From: an uncultured Prevotella sp.
Lineage (GTDB): Bacteria; Bacteroidota; Bacteroidia; Bacteroidales; Bacteroidaceae
Direction: 5' to 3'
NCBI GenBank assembly: GCA_900556465.1
Contig: USPK01000003.1
Coordinates: 1-57,990 of the forward strand
Length of the DNA: 57,990 nt
This document shows positions 8,322 to 16,676 of this stretch, in pieces; position 1 is the first letter of the stretch, and the number at the start of each line of letters is the position of its first letter. The notes beneath the pieces were generated by a model, which was not told the DNA's origin, did not search any database, and saw only the letters and a program-made list of their open reading frames with translations. The position numbers and the translations under genes are program-made.

Positions 8322-10118
8322 ATGCTATCCGACCTTCCGTCTTTCGTATTTTTCAGTCTCGGGGTCATAGCCTCGCTCATCGGTGTCCAGATTTTCAACC
8401 TCTGGCGCACGAGGAAGAATGAAGAAAGTCTGGAAGCCGGTTCCCTCAAAGAGCGCGAGGACTGCGTCAAAGCAGTCCTCGCGGCGCTCAACTGCACCTA
8501 CACGGAAGACCGCGGCGACGACGCGACGCAGTACAAGTTCCAGTACCAGCAGGGCTACTTCTACCTGCTCCTGCCGGCGACGTCGCCCATCGTTACCCTG
8601 TGGTTCCCCGCCTTCTACGTGACCGAGGCGAAAGACATCGACGTGGTGCGGTCCATCTGCAACTCCCTCAACGCCTCGCAATACGTCTACAAGGTGTTCT
8701 ACCTGATAGACAAGAAGATGGACCAGCTCCTGCTGCAAGTCACCGCCGCCTTCGTCTCCGTGAACAACGTGGAGCAGCTGCGCCAACACGTCGCCGAACT
8801 CATGGAAGGCTGCTTCGACATCCGCCGCGACTTCGACAACGACTACCGCAAGCTCACCGACGCCGGGCAAAAGGGCCACGACCCCGAAACCGAGGAACTG
8901 GTCAACGCGCACGAGCTCTTCCTGCTCCGCGAACACGAGGTGAGCCACCAGAAGACCGACCTCGCGTTTCGTCCCAATACGACCCGCCGCCTGCTGCTTG
9001 GCCAGCTGCTCGGCATCCTCTACGGCTGGAAGGACACCCACCTGGAGCGCCTCGACGTCATTACGGAACGCGTCGACACGCTCCGCGACGAGGCGCAGAT
9101 CCGACAGTTCGACCTGCTCCGCCCGCTCATCGCCGACGGACAGGACGGCACCCCCGAGTTTGTCGCCCAGGAAGTCACGCTCCGCCTCGCCTGCTCCCAC
9201 GCTACGGGGCCGGACGAACGCACGTCGCGGACCGTCCACCTCGTGCTCCGCCCTTACGGCCAGGCCGAGCACACCCTCTACGTGCAAATCAGCCTCATCC
9301 TCCTGCCCGCGCTCCAAGAGGGCTCCACCGCCCGCATAGGCGACGGGGCCCGCACCAACGTGAACAGCCTCGTCGTCCCCTACGACACGCGGTCCGTCGA
9401 AGCGCAACGGGCCGAGTTCGCCTATCTCTGGAAGGACGCGCAGGAAAAGATCAAAAACGGGCAGCGTCACGAGCTGACGCCCGAGCAGCTCGCCATCTGC
9501 CGCTGTAAGGCCGAGCCCCTCGCCTTCGACCTTTATTGGGGCAATCTCTATTTCCGGAAAAAGAGTTACTACTACGCGCTGCTCCACCTCGAAAACGCGT
9601 GGCGGCGGATTAATGAAAAGTATGCCGGCCTGCGGCGCGACGAGCGCAACGACTTCTACCAGCTCTGCTACCAGATAGGCTATTGCTACGACGAGTTGGG
9701 CATGCCCATGAAGGCCTACTACTACCTCGACGCCACGTTGCCCCTGCAACGCATCAACTATACGATGGAGTACATCAACTGTCTGACCAAGGCGCGCGAC
9801 TATCGGGCCTATCCCTTTGTCGTACACATGCTCGACAGCCTCAACGAGAACGCCAACGGGCAAGTGAAGCAGCTGCCCCACAACGTACGCTCCTTCCTCA
9901 ACTTCCTGCGGCGGCGGAAAGCCTACCTGGAGCTCGACAGCGGGCGGCTCGACACGGCCGAGGCGGCCCTGCAACAGATGCTTCAGGAACCGGAGAACGC
10001 CGACTTCGCCCTGACCGAGCTGGCCCACATCCAGCACCTGCGCCGCCGGCAGAAGGGAACGGACGCCGCCCCACCGGCCGACGCGACACCCCACGCCGCC
10101 CCGCCCGAGGAGGAATAA
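8322..10118 (+). CDS. Membrane-anchored protein of unknown function with TPR-like C-terminal half
   Basis: I do not recognise this 598-residue protein. One N-terminal hydrophobic segment (about residues 6-24, FVFFSLGVIASLIGVQIF) is followed by RTRKN, which suggests a single-pass anchor with the bulk in the cytoplasm. The middle holds a charged region with an LGQLLGILYGWKDTHLERL helix. Residues about 400-575 alternate Tyr- and Leu-rich helices in the style of TPR or SEL1 repeats. The tail is Ala/Pro/Glu-rich. A much longer frame upstream runs into argF' and is a shadow. ATG 8322 is the first start after the argF' stop. A role in protein-protein scaffolding is only a guess. Confidence 0.7.
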   Translation: MLSDLPSFVFFSLGVIASLIGVQIFNLWRTRKNEESLEAGSLKEREDCVKAVLAALNCTYTEDRGDDATQYKFQYQQGYFYLLLPATSPIVTLWFPAFYVTEAKDIDVVRSICNSLNASQYVYKVFYLIDKKMDQLLLQVTAAFVSVNNVEQLRQHVAELMEGCFDIRRDFDNDYRKLTDAGQKGHDPETEELVNAHELFLLREHEVSHQKTDLAFRPNTTRRLLLGQLLGILYGWKDTHLERLDVITERVDTLRDEAQIRQFDLLRPLIADGQDGTPEFVAQEVTLRLACSHATGPDERTSRTVHLVLRPYGQAEHTLYVQISLILLPALQEGSTARIGDGARTNVNSLVVPYDTRSVEAQRAEFAYLWKDAQEKIKNGQRHELTPEQLAICRCKAEPLAFDLYWGNLYFRKKSYYYALLHLENAWRRINEKYAGLRRDERNDFYQLCYQIGYCYDELGMPMKAYYYLDATLPLQRINYTMEYINCLTKARDYRAYPFVVHMLDSLNENANGQVKQLPHNVRSFLNFLRRRKAYLELDSGRLDTAEAALQQMLQEPENADFALTELAHIQHLRRRQKGTDAAPPADATPHAAPPEEE

Positions 10119-10197
10119 GCCCCCGGCCCCGCAGGCGGCGGCGCGCCCGCGCCAGCAAATAATCTGCCAAAAATTTGGATACGAAAAGAGAAATCCA

Positions 10198-10205
10198 TAC
10201 CTTTG
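10198..10205 (+). promoter_or_regulatory. TAnnTTTG promoter of the tRNA-Gly/tRNA-Leu unit
   Basis: TACCTTTG, with a clean -33 TTTG at 10174-10177 and a 20-nt spacer. It starts about 40 nt before tRNA-Gly. Confidence 0.8.
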
Positions 10206-10245
10206 CACACGCTTCACGGCGCCATGCACAGCATGTCCCCGCACT

Positions 10246-10318
10246 GCGGAAATAGCTCAGTTGGTAGAGCACAACCTTGCCAAGGTTGGGGTCGCGAGTT
10301 CGAGTCTCGTTTTCCGCT
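10246..10318 (+). tRNA. tRNA-Gly (anticodon GCC)
   Basis: Seven-bp acceptor stem GCGGAAA/TTTCCGC with discriminator T. The anticodon stem CAACC/GGTTG encloses the loop TTGCCAA. The T-loop is TTCGAGT. The 3' CCA is not encoded. It is cotranscribed with the tRNA-Leu four nt downstream. Confidence 0.96.
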
Positions 10319-10322
10319 CGTT

Positions 10323-10408
10323 GCTCGAATGGTGGAATCGGTAGACACGAAGGACTTAAAATCCTTTGGCCAGTGATGGCTGTGCGGGTTCAAGTCCCGC
10401 TTCGAGTA
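10323..10408 (+). tRNA. tRNA-Leu (anticodon TAA)
   Basis: A class II tRNA of 86 nt. The acceptor is GCTCGAA/TTCGAGT with a G-U first pair. The anticodon loop is CTTAAAA, the variable arm is long (TGGCCAGTGATGGCT) and the T-loop is TTCAAGT. The discriminator is A. Confidence 0.95.
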
Positions 10409-10420
10409 CCCAGTAAGTTT

Positions 10421-10467
10421 AAGCCTCGCTCCCCGCGACCGACGCGTCGCAGGGAGCGAGGCTTTTT
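10421..10467 (+). terminator. Rho-independent terminator of the tRNA unit
   Basis: AAGCCTCGCTCCC pairs with GGGAGCGAGGCTT around a short loop and is followed by six T. Confidence 0.9.
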
Positions 10468-10490
10468 TGCGCCCGATACGGACGGCAAAC

Positions 10491-10549
10491 ACGGGGCTAA
10501 GGCCCGTAAAAACTGGGCTTAGCCCCGTAGCGACGGGAATAGGGCCCGT
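10491..10549. repeat. 59-bp modular intergenic repeat, copy C
   Basis: Units at 10491-10507 (ACGGGGCTAAGGCCCGT), 10512-10528 (ACTGGGCTTAGCCCCGT) and 10533-10549 (ACGGGAATAGGGCCCGT), with linkers AAAA and AGCG. It lies between the tRNA terminator and the end of phnW. Confidence 0.9.
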
Positions 10550-10585
10550 GCGGGGCGGACGGCGCCGGGGCGCGCGGCCAAAGCG

Positions 10586-10636
10586 GTCCGTCCGCCCCGG
10601 CCCTGTCGCTGTGCGCGGCAGGAGGGGCGGACGGAC
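10586..10636 (-). terminator. GC-rich hairpin, possible terminator of the phosphonate operon
   Basis: The perfect 13-bp arms GTCCGTCCGCCCC (10586-10598) and 10624-10636 lie 67 nt past the phnW stop. No U-run follows, so termination is only suggested. Confidence 0.4.
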
Positions 10637-10702
10637 GCTCTTCCGAGGATTTTCAACGGTGGTTTTTAAGTGTGTGGCGAGCCGGCGCGGGGGCCTGCCT
10701 GC

Positions 10703-11785
10703 TTAGAGAGAGGCAATGGCTCCGACCAGACGCTCGAAGTCGGCGGGGAACACGTCGCCGATGTTGCCGATACGGAACGTGTCGGCTTGCGAAATCTTTC
10801 CGGGATAGATGACAAAGCCACGGGCTTTCAGGTCTTGGTAGAACTGATGGAAGTCAAAGCCCGCAGACGGGTAAAGGAACGACGTGATGATGGGCGACTG
10901 GATGGCGTCGGGCAGGAGGGGCCGGAAGCCCAGCCGGCGCATGCCCGTGACAAGCGTCGTATGGTTTTCCACGTAGCGGGCGTAACGGGCGGCCACGCCT
11001 CCCTCGGCCTGCAGCTCCTCCAGGGCTTGCTTGAAGGCGCGCACTACGTGGGTGGGCGACGTGAAGCGCCACTTTCCGTGGTGCGACTCCATCGTTTCCC
11101 ACTGGGCGTAAAGGTCGAGCGAGAGCGAGCGGGCCACGCCGCGGCAGGCCTCGAGCGCGCTGCGGCGGGCTATGACGAAGCCGAAGCCGGGTACGCCCTG
11201 GATGCACTTGTTGGCGCTGCTGATGAGGAAGTCTATGCCCAGTTCCTCCATGTCAATAGGCACGCCGCCAAAGCTACTCATGGCGTCGACAATCAGCGTC
11301 TTTCCGTGCGCCTTGACCACGCGGGCGATTTCAGCGAGCGGGTTGAGCACGCCCGTCGTCGTTTCGCAGTGGACAACGGAAACGTGCGTCACGCCCGGAT
11401 GTGCCTCCAGGTAGTCCTCCACCCGCTTGGCGGAGACGGCCTCCGTCTCGTCGAAGTTCAGCATCGTATGCGGGATGTGATAGTAATCGGCAATTTCGCC
11501 CATGCGCTTACCGTAAGCGCCGTTGGCGGCTACGAGCAGGTGGTCGTCGGCCTTGACGGCGGCGCCGATGGTGGCTTCCACGCAGTAGGTGCCGCTGCCC
11601 TGCAGCAACACGGCCGTATAGTCTTCGGGCTTCGAGGAGGCCAGGCGCACCAGGTCGGCACGGATGGCTTCCACGATGCCTACGTTGTAGTCCTCGTCCC
11701 AGGTGCACCAGTCGCTCAGCATGGCTTCCTTCACGGTTTCAGTAGTGGTGAGCGGTCCCGGGGTCAATAATAAATAAGGTCTCAT
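10703..11785 (-). CDS. phnW: 2-aminoethylphosphonate--pyruvate transaminase
   Basis: PLP enzyme that converts 2-aminoethylphosphonate and pyruvate to phosphonoacetaldehyde and alanine. The N-terminus LLTPGPLTTTETVKEAML is characteristic of PhnW. The segment VDAMSSFGGVPIDMEELG precedes the cofactor lysine in SSANKCIQGVPGFGF. At 360 residues the length is standard. It is the last gene of a minus-strand operon: transporter, phnX, then phnW 65 nt downstream. Together with PhnX it forms the complete two-step route from AEP to acetaldehyde plus phosphate. Confidence 0.96.
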   Translation of the reverse strand: MRPYLLLTPGPLTTTETVKEAMLSDWCTWDEDYNVGIVEAIRADLVRLASSKPEDYTAVLLQGSGTYCVEATIGAAVKADDHLLVAANGAYGKRMGEIADYYHIPHTMLNFDETEAVSAKRVEDYLEAHPGVTHVSVVHCETTTGVLNPLAEIARVVKAHGKTLIVDAMSSFGGVPIDMEELGIDFLISSANKCIQGVPGFGFVIARRSALEACRGVARSLSLDLYAQWETMESHHGKWRFTSPTHVVRAFKQALEELQAEGGVAARYARYVENHTTLVTGMRRLGFRPLLPDAIQSPIITSFLYPSAGFDFHQFYQDLKARGFVIYPGKISQADTFRIGNIGDVFPADFERLVGAIASL

Positions 11786-11850
11786 AATCGGTTGGTCTTA
11801 TTGTCTAATGGGTAAATGTTTTCGGTTTATGGAAAGGGAAAGGCGACGGG

Positions 11851-12648
11851 TCAGGCTTCGTAGCTCATGCGCTGGTCGATGCAGTCCACCAGGGCGGGCA
11901 GCTCCGTGATGTCGTTGAGCACGTAGTCCGCACCGGCGGCGTACATGCGGCGCCGCACCTCGGCCATGCGCTCCTGGGCCTCGTCGGGGCTGAGTGCGAT
12001 CGTCTCGGCCTCGGTCAAGCCCATCTCGTTGCTGCCCAGCACGACGCCCACCGTCCAAACGCCGGCGTTGACGCCCTCACGGATGTCGGCGATGGTGTCG
12101 CCGTACTTGATGGCACAGCGCGGCGAGGCGACGCTCAGCTCGCACAGGTTGCGGTAAATCATAAAGGGCTGGGGCCGGCCGGCAGGCAGTCCGTCGGACG
12201 TGACGCAGGCGTCGGGGGCATAGCCCTTGGCGGCCGCGGCGGGGCAAACGACGTCCATCATCTCGGACGTATAGCCGGTGGTCGACCCTATCTTCAGGCC
12301 GCGGCGGCGCAAGGCGTCGACCGTCTCGACCACGTGGGGGATGGGGTCCGTATAGTCGCGGAGCGAAGCGAACAGGGCCGTCTTGAAATCGGCATAGCGG
12401 CTGCGCACGTCGTCCTCGGTGAAGGCGCGGCCGTAGCGTTCGCGGAAGGCGGCGCCGATACGCTCCATCGAAAAGAGCGCACGGATGTGGTCTATCTTGG
12501 TCATGCCCATAGGCCGCCGGGCTTCCTCCGCCGTGATGGCGATACCGATTTTTTGAAACGTGTCCAGGAAAGCGGCCACGGGAGCAAAGCAACCGTAGTC
12601 GACCGTAGTCCCGGCCCAGTCGAAAATAACGCACTCAATCTTTTTCAT
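11851..12648 (-). CDS. phnX: Phosphonoacetaldehyde hydrolase (phosphonatase)
   Basis: HAD-family enzyme that splits the C-P bond of phosphonoacetaldehyde. The nucleophile loop is FDWAGTTVDYG (Asp near residue 9). RRPMGMTKIDHIRAL supplies the Schiff-base Lys typical of phosphonatases, and KYGDTIADIREG holds the metal-binding acidic residues. The length of 265 residues is normal. Its ATG overlaps the stop of the transporter gene by 4 nt (ATGA type), which implies coupled translation. Confidence 0.95.
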   Translation of the reverse strand: MKKIECVIFDWAGTTVDYGCFAPVAAFLDTFQKIGIAITAEEARRPMGMTKIDHIRALFSMERIGAAFRERYGRAFTEDDVRSRYADFKTALFASLRDYTDPIPHVVETVDALRRRGLKIGSTTGYTSEMMDVVCPAAAAKGYAPDACVTSDGLPAGRPQPFMIYRNLCELSVASPRCAIKYGDTIADIREGVNAGVWTVGVVLGSNEMGLTEAETIALSPDEAQERMAEVRRRMYAAGADYVLNDITELPALVDCIDQRMSYEA

Positions 12649-13976
12649 AATGCTTGGGGTGTTAGGTAGTTAGGATTCGTTTCAACAGCAGTGTCCGCCG
12701 AATGCGCCTGCTTGGGGGCCTTGGCCAGCAGATAACCGATGGCAAAGAGGAAGGCTAAGCCACAGGCCAGGCCGATATAGAAATTCATGCCGTTATAGAA
12801 GGTTGACCAGTTCATCCCGGCATGCGCCATCTCCTTGAAGCCGAGCAGTCCGAGCGTGCCCAGGTAGCCGACGAAGTCGATGGTGATGATGAAGAAGCCC
12901 ACGTTGCCCTCGATGCGGAAGCAGGCAATGAAGCGTTCAAAGAATATGGTCTGGAAACTCAGATAGGCAATGTCGATGAGGAACGTCTGGAGGAAGAGCC
13001 ACTCCACTACGGGCATGTGCAGCGCCGTGAAGTTCGCGCCGATGAAGCTCAGGGCAAACATGCCGAGCGTAGAGAGGCCGAGCAGGACGCAGAGCACCTG
13101 TTTGTGGTTCCTCACGCCGGCGAGCAGGGCGAATATGGCAAGCATCAGCAGTGTGGCCACGGTGTCGGTCTGCGCAAAGGTCCACGAGGAAATGGTCGAG
13201 ACGTCGATGATGCGGACAATAAAGTCCTCCTTAATGTCCCGCATCACGGTGAGCAGGAGGTTGGCGCCGAAGATGACGGCAAGAAAGGGCAGGAACCGGC
13301 GCACCAGCGCGCGGCGTTCGCTGCCGTCGAGCGTCTTGCGGCGGGTACGGAGCGCGATGTCTTCGACAGTCGGCGCCGGCAGACGCGTCATGAGCCAGCC
13401 CATGAGCGAAAGGAGCGGAAACGCTACGGCTCCGATGAGCGCCGGCATCCAGAACTCGCTGACGTGGAAGTGCTCGAGCGTGAACAGGCCCAGTGACTTG
13501 GAAACGCCGGAGCTGATGGCCATGCTCATTCCCATCATGCTGGCCAGGATGTCCGTAGTGCGCCGCCCTTCGAGGAAACTGAAGATGACGCCCCACATAC
13601 AGCCCAGCGACAGGCCGTTAAAGAAGAGCATCACGATGTTCCAGGGAACGGGCAGCAGGCCAAAGAGCACGAGCGACACCTCCGAGAGCGCAGCCGCGCC
13701 GACTATGAAGCGAAGCCGGCCGCCAGGCTTCAGTTCGGAGATGAACTTGATGCCCAAAAATTTTGAAGTCACGTAGCCGACGAGCTGCATGATGCTGACC
13801 GCCACCTTATAGTCCATGCCAAAGAAGGTAAGCCCGTCGAACGAGGCGGCTGTGAACGGTTTGCGCAGGGCGTAAACCAGCGAATAGGCCAACAGGGCCG
13901 CACCGCCCGCCCACAGGATGAAGAGCGTGTCGGACAGGGCGCGGTGCCGTTTCGGCGCTGAGAGAAATTGATTCAT
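12645..13976 (-). CDS. MFS-like transporter, candidate 2-aminoethylphosphonate uptake protein (DUF5690-like)
   Basis: A 443-residue membrane protein with about 12 hydrophobic segments. The N-terminal region SLVYALRKPFTAASFDG resembles MFS sugar-phosphate antiporters, and I believe this is the Bacteroidetes DUF5690 group. It is the first gene of the operon with phnX (4-nt overlap) and phnW, and no phosphonate ABC transporter is present. Uptake of AEP is therefore the simplest role, by inference from context. The start is ATG 13976, although a GTG directly before it would add one residue. No TAnnTTTG element lies upstream, so the operon may need an activator. Confidence 0.75.
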   Translation of the reverse strand: MNQFLSAPKRHRALSDTLFILWAGGAALLAYSLVYALRKPFTAASFDGLTFFGMDYKVAVSIMQLVGYVTSKFLGIKFISELKPGGRLRFIVGAAALSEVSLVLFGLLPVPWNIVMLFFNGLSLGCMWGVIFSFLEGRRTTDILASMMGMSMAISSGVSKSLGLFTLEHFHVSEFWMPALIGAVAFPLLSLMGWLMTRLPAPTVEDIALRTRRKTLDGSERRALVRRFLPFLAVIFGANLLLTVMRDIKEDFIVRIIDVSTISSWTFAQTDTVATLLMLAIFALLAGVRNHKQVLCVLLGLSTLGMFALSFIGANFTALHMPVVEWLFLQTFLIDIAYLSFQTIFFERFIACFRIEGNVGFFIITIDFVGYLGTLGLLGFKEMAHAGMNWSTFYNGMNFYIGLACGLAFLFAIGYLLAKAPKQAHSADTAVETNPNYLTPQAL

Positions 13977-14149
13977 CACGTTTCGCGTTCAGTTGACGAC
14001 GCGAAATTGCAACGTTCCTACTGTCCCGGAAATGAATATCCTATGATTCATAACAGCGTAACAATTCAGTGAGGAACATATCATAACTCTGTCACATCCG
14101 CTTTACATCTTTGTAACATTTCCCTTATTGGGCGACCGCGGAAAATGCT

Positions 14150-14157
14150 TAACTTTG
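14150..14157 (+). promoter_or_regulatory. TAnnTTTG promoter element of the divergent gene
   Basis: TAACTTTG, with ATTG at about the -33 position (14127-14130). It overlaps an earlier in-frame ATG at 14145 and so rules that start out. Confidence 0.7.
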
Positions 14158-14171
14158 CCCTGAAAATACAA

Positions 14172-15059
14172 ATGGTAAAAATGGCGATACTGGAAGACAT
14201 CTACGAACGTATTACGCTGCTGCGCGCCCACGGCGTCCGAATGAAGGACATGGCTGCCGCTGCCGGCTGGCCCTCAAGTGTATTTTCAGCACTCTACTCC
14301 AGCGTGCTGCCCGCCTATCGCGCCGACGTGGCCAAGGGGCTGGCGCCCGAGGTGGCTATTAACCGCGCGCTGGCCTACGTGAACAATGTCTCGAAGAAGC
14401 GGCTCCTCTCCGACGCCGTGCCGCTACGCGACGCCCTGATGCGCATCGAGGTGCCCGAACCGCAGACGCCCGACTCGCCCCTACCCTTCCAGCAGCCGCT
14501 GGCCGACGCCTGCCGCCGCACGGTACAGTCCATCGGCGAATACGCCGGCTCCTACCTGAGCTACAGCATGGCCTCCTCGCACCCCGCCCTCAAGGTGGAG
14601 CCCTACCGCATTGTCCCCGACCGCGACGGCCGCTTTGTCCGCGTGGACCACCGCAGCGTCTACGACACGGAACACTCCGGCTTCGCCCTTCTCGACAAGC
14701 CGCGCCACCTCTACCTGACCTTCAACGAACGGACCATGCCCGAGCTGGCCTTTTTTACTATTTATCTGCAAACGCCCCTTTACGACCATCCCACCTTCCT
14801 AAAGGGGCTCTACCTTTCCTTTGACTATAACCACAACCCCATTGCGCGGCGCATTGTCTTCGTCAAGCAGTCGGCCGACACCGATACGTTCCGCCAGCTG
14901 AAAGCCCGCGTGGTCGAGGAGGGCGAACTCACCCCGCAGGAGCGCTACTACTTCGACTACACCTGCCAGCGCAACGACGCCCTGCGCACCTGCACCGTGC
15001 CGAAGCCGCGCCTGGACGAGCACGACCTCATTGCCGAAAAGCAGATACTGGACATCTGA
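14172..15059 (+). CDS. Unknown protein with N-terminal helix-turn-helix-like region, divergent from the phosphonate operon
   Basis: Not recognised by name. It has 295 residues from ATG 14172, and ATG 14181 is an equally possible start. The N-terminal 35 residues (EDIYERITLLRAHGVRMKDM then AAAAGWPSSVFSALY) look like an XRE-type helix-turn-helix. The rest (about 130-290) is a soluble domain with no hydrophobic segment, containing SVYDTEHSGFALLDKP and repeated FxxYLQTPLYDHPTF-like beta stretches. Its divergent placement 195 nt from the AEP transporter would suit a regulator, but no direct sign of that is seen. Its 3' end is 15 nt from the convergent MATE gene. Confidence 0.65.
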   Translation: MVKMAILEDIYERITLLRAHGVRMKDMAAAAGWPSSVFSALYSSVLPAYRADVAKGLAPEVAINRALAYVNNVSKKRLLSDAVPLRDALMRIEVPEPQTPDSPLPFQQPLADACRRTVQSIGEYAGSYLSYSMASSHPALKVEPYRIVPDRDGRFVRVDHRSVYDTEHSGFALLDKPRHLYLTFNERTMPELAFFTIYLQTPLYDHPTFLKGLYLSFDYNHNPIARRIVFVKQSADTDTFRQLKARVVEEGELTPQERYYFDYTCQRNDALRTCTVPKPRLDEHDLIAEKQILDI

Positions 15060-15074
15060 GCGGAGGCCGCTGCC

Positions 15075-16439
15075 CTAATCCGCTCCCCGCGCCACTGGAC
15101 TGAAAAGGCGCTTCCTCACTCTCCGGTAATACCACACCCCGAAGGCGTCCGCCACGGCCCAGCCGATGGGGATGGACCACCAGATGCCGTGAACGCCAAT
15201 GGCGGGCACAGCCGCCAGCCCATAGGCCAGGGCCACACGCAGCCCCAGCGAGAAGACCGTGAGCACGACCGACATGCCCGGCATCCTCACCGCGCGGTAA
15301 AACCCGTAGAGCAGGAACAGATAGCCTATACCCACGTAGAAGCTCCCCTCCACGCGAAGATACTCCACCCCTATGGCAATGATTTCCGTCTCCTGCGGAG
15401 CGACGAAGAGGCCCATCAGCGCGTGGGGAAAGACAAAGACGAGCAGCGAGACGACAAGGCTGAAGGCTGTGGCCACCAGCGCCGCGCTGCGGATGGCACG
15501 GCGGATGCGGTCGTACTTACCGGCCCCGTAGTTCTGCGCTACGAACGTCGAGAAGGCGTTACCGAAGTCCTGCACGGGCATGTAGGCAAACGAGTCAATC
15601 TTTACCGCCGCAGCAAAGGCCGCCATCACCGCCGTCCCGAAGCTATTCACCAGCCCCTGCACCATAAGGATGCCGAAGTTCATGACCGACTGCTGGATGC
15701 ACGTCAGTGAGGAATAAGACAGAATCCGAGTGAAGTCGCGCCGGCGGAGGCGGACCGTGGCCCGGCCGATACGGAAAATCGGGAAGCGGCGCAGCGTGTA
15801 GACGCACAGCCCTATGGCCGCCACAAACTGCGAGAGGACCGTGGCCGCCGCCGCGCCGCCCACGCCCAGCTTGAAGCCGAGAATAAAGAGGAAGTCCAGG
15901 CCGATGTTCAACACCACCGAGCAGGCCAGGAAGAGCAACGGGACCGTGGAGTTGCCGATGGCGCGCAGCAGGTAGGCGTAGTAATTATAAAGGAACGTCG
16001 CCACCAGTCCGAAAAAGACCACGTAGAGATATTCGTACATGAGGCCGGTCAGTTCGGCCGGCGTCTGCAACGCGCGGACGATGGGGCCGGTCGCGGCGAG
16101 CGCGGCTACGTTGAGCACGAGCGTGATGCCGCCGATGAGCAGCAGCGAAGAGAGTGTGCTGCGACGCACGCCGTCCTCGTCGCCCGCCCCGTACTGCAGC
16201 GAGACGACGGCCCCGGCACCCATGCACAGTCCGATAAAGATGGAGTTGAGAAAGACCATCAGTGCATAGGCCGAACCTACCGCCGCCAGGGCGCCGGCTC
16301 CGAGAAAGCGGCCTACGATAAGCGTGTCGGCAATGTTGTAGCACTGCTGAAGCAGATTGCCCAGCATCAGCGGCCAGGCGAAACGCAGCATCGACCCCGT
16401 GATGCTGCCCGTAGTCAGAGGAACAGTCTTGACAGCCAT
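15075..16439 (-). CDS. MATE family efflux transporter
   Basis: A 454-residue inner-membrane protein with about 12 hydrophobic segments and the MATE hallmark N-terminus (PLMLGNLLQQCYNIADTLIV, then GRFLGAGALAAVG). Members export cationic drugs or metabolites using Na+ or H+. The start is Met at 16439. A longer frame upstream lacks family similarity and contains the promoter. The substrate cannot be predicted. Confidence 0.93.
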   Translation of the reverse strand: MAVKTVPLTTGSITGSMLRFAWPLMLGNLLQQCYNIADTLIVGRFLGAGALAAVGSAYALMVFLNSIFIGLCMGAGAVVSLQYGAGDEDGVRRSTLSSLLLIGGITLVLNVAALAATGPIVRALQTPAELTGLMYEYLYVVFFGLVATFLYNYYAYLLRAIGNSTVPLLFLACSVVLNIGLDFLFILGFKLGVGGAAAATVLSQFVAAIGLCVYTLRRFPIFRIGRATVRLRRRDFTRILSYSSLTCIQQSVMNFGILMVQGLVNSFGTAVMAAFAAAVKIDSFAYMPVQDFGNAFSTFVAQNYGAGKYDRIRRAIRSAALVATAFSLVVSLLVFVFPHALMGLFVAPQETEIIAIGVEYLRVEGSFYVGIGYLFLLYGFYRAVRMPGMSVVLTVFSLGLRVALAYGLAAVPAIGVHGIWWSIPIGWAVADAFGVWYYRRVRKRLFSPVARGAD

Positions 16440-16501
16440 AATCAGACGTTTGGAAAAACTCCGGACCGCCCCACGCCGAACGGCGCGCGGCGGTCCGCCT
16501 G

Positions 16502-16509
16502 CAAAATTA
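16502..16509 (-). promoter_or_regulatory. TAnnTTTG promoter element for the MATE gene
   Basis: Minus strand TAATTTTG, 63 nt before the ATG. Confidence 0.6.
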
Positions 16510-16585
16510 CGGATTTCGCCCGCAGCGGGCAAGGAGCGTACGCGCCAATCGTGTCCCCGCTTCGCGCCCGTCTATGAACGCAACT

Positions 16586-16644
16586 ACGGGGCTAAGGCCC
16601 GTAAAAACTGGGCTTAGCCCCGTAGCGACGGGCCCTATCCCCGT
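16586..16644. repeat. 59-bp modular intergenic repeat, copy D
   Basis: Units at 16586-16602 (ACGGGGCTAAGGCCCGT), 16607-16623 (ACTGGGCTTAGCCCCGT) and 16628-16644 (ACGGGCCCTATCCCCGT), with linkers AAAA and AGCG. The first two units and both linkers are identical to copy C. Confidence 0.9.
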
Positions 16645-16676
16645 TGCCGGCGCCAGCGGGCGGGGTGCCCGCGGCC

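Noticed and set aside
14145..14171. Earlier ATG for the gene divergent from the phosphonate operon
   Set aside because: It overlaps the TAACTTTG promoter element, so it would not be in the transcript.
15060..15074. Terminator between the divergent unknown and MATE genes
   Set aside because: Only 15 nt separate the stops, and no hairpin is visible.
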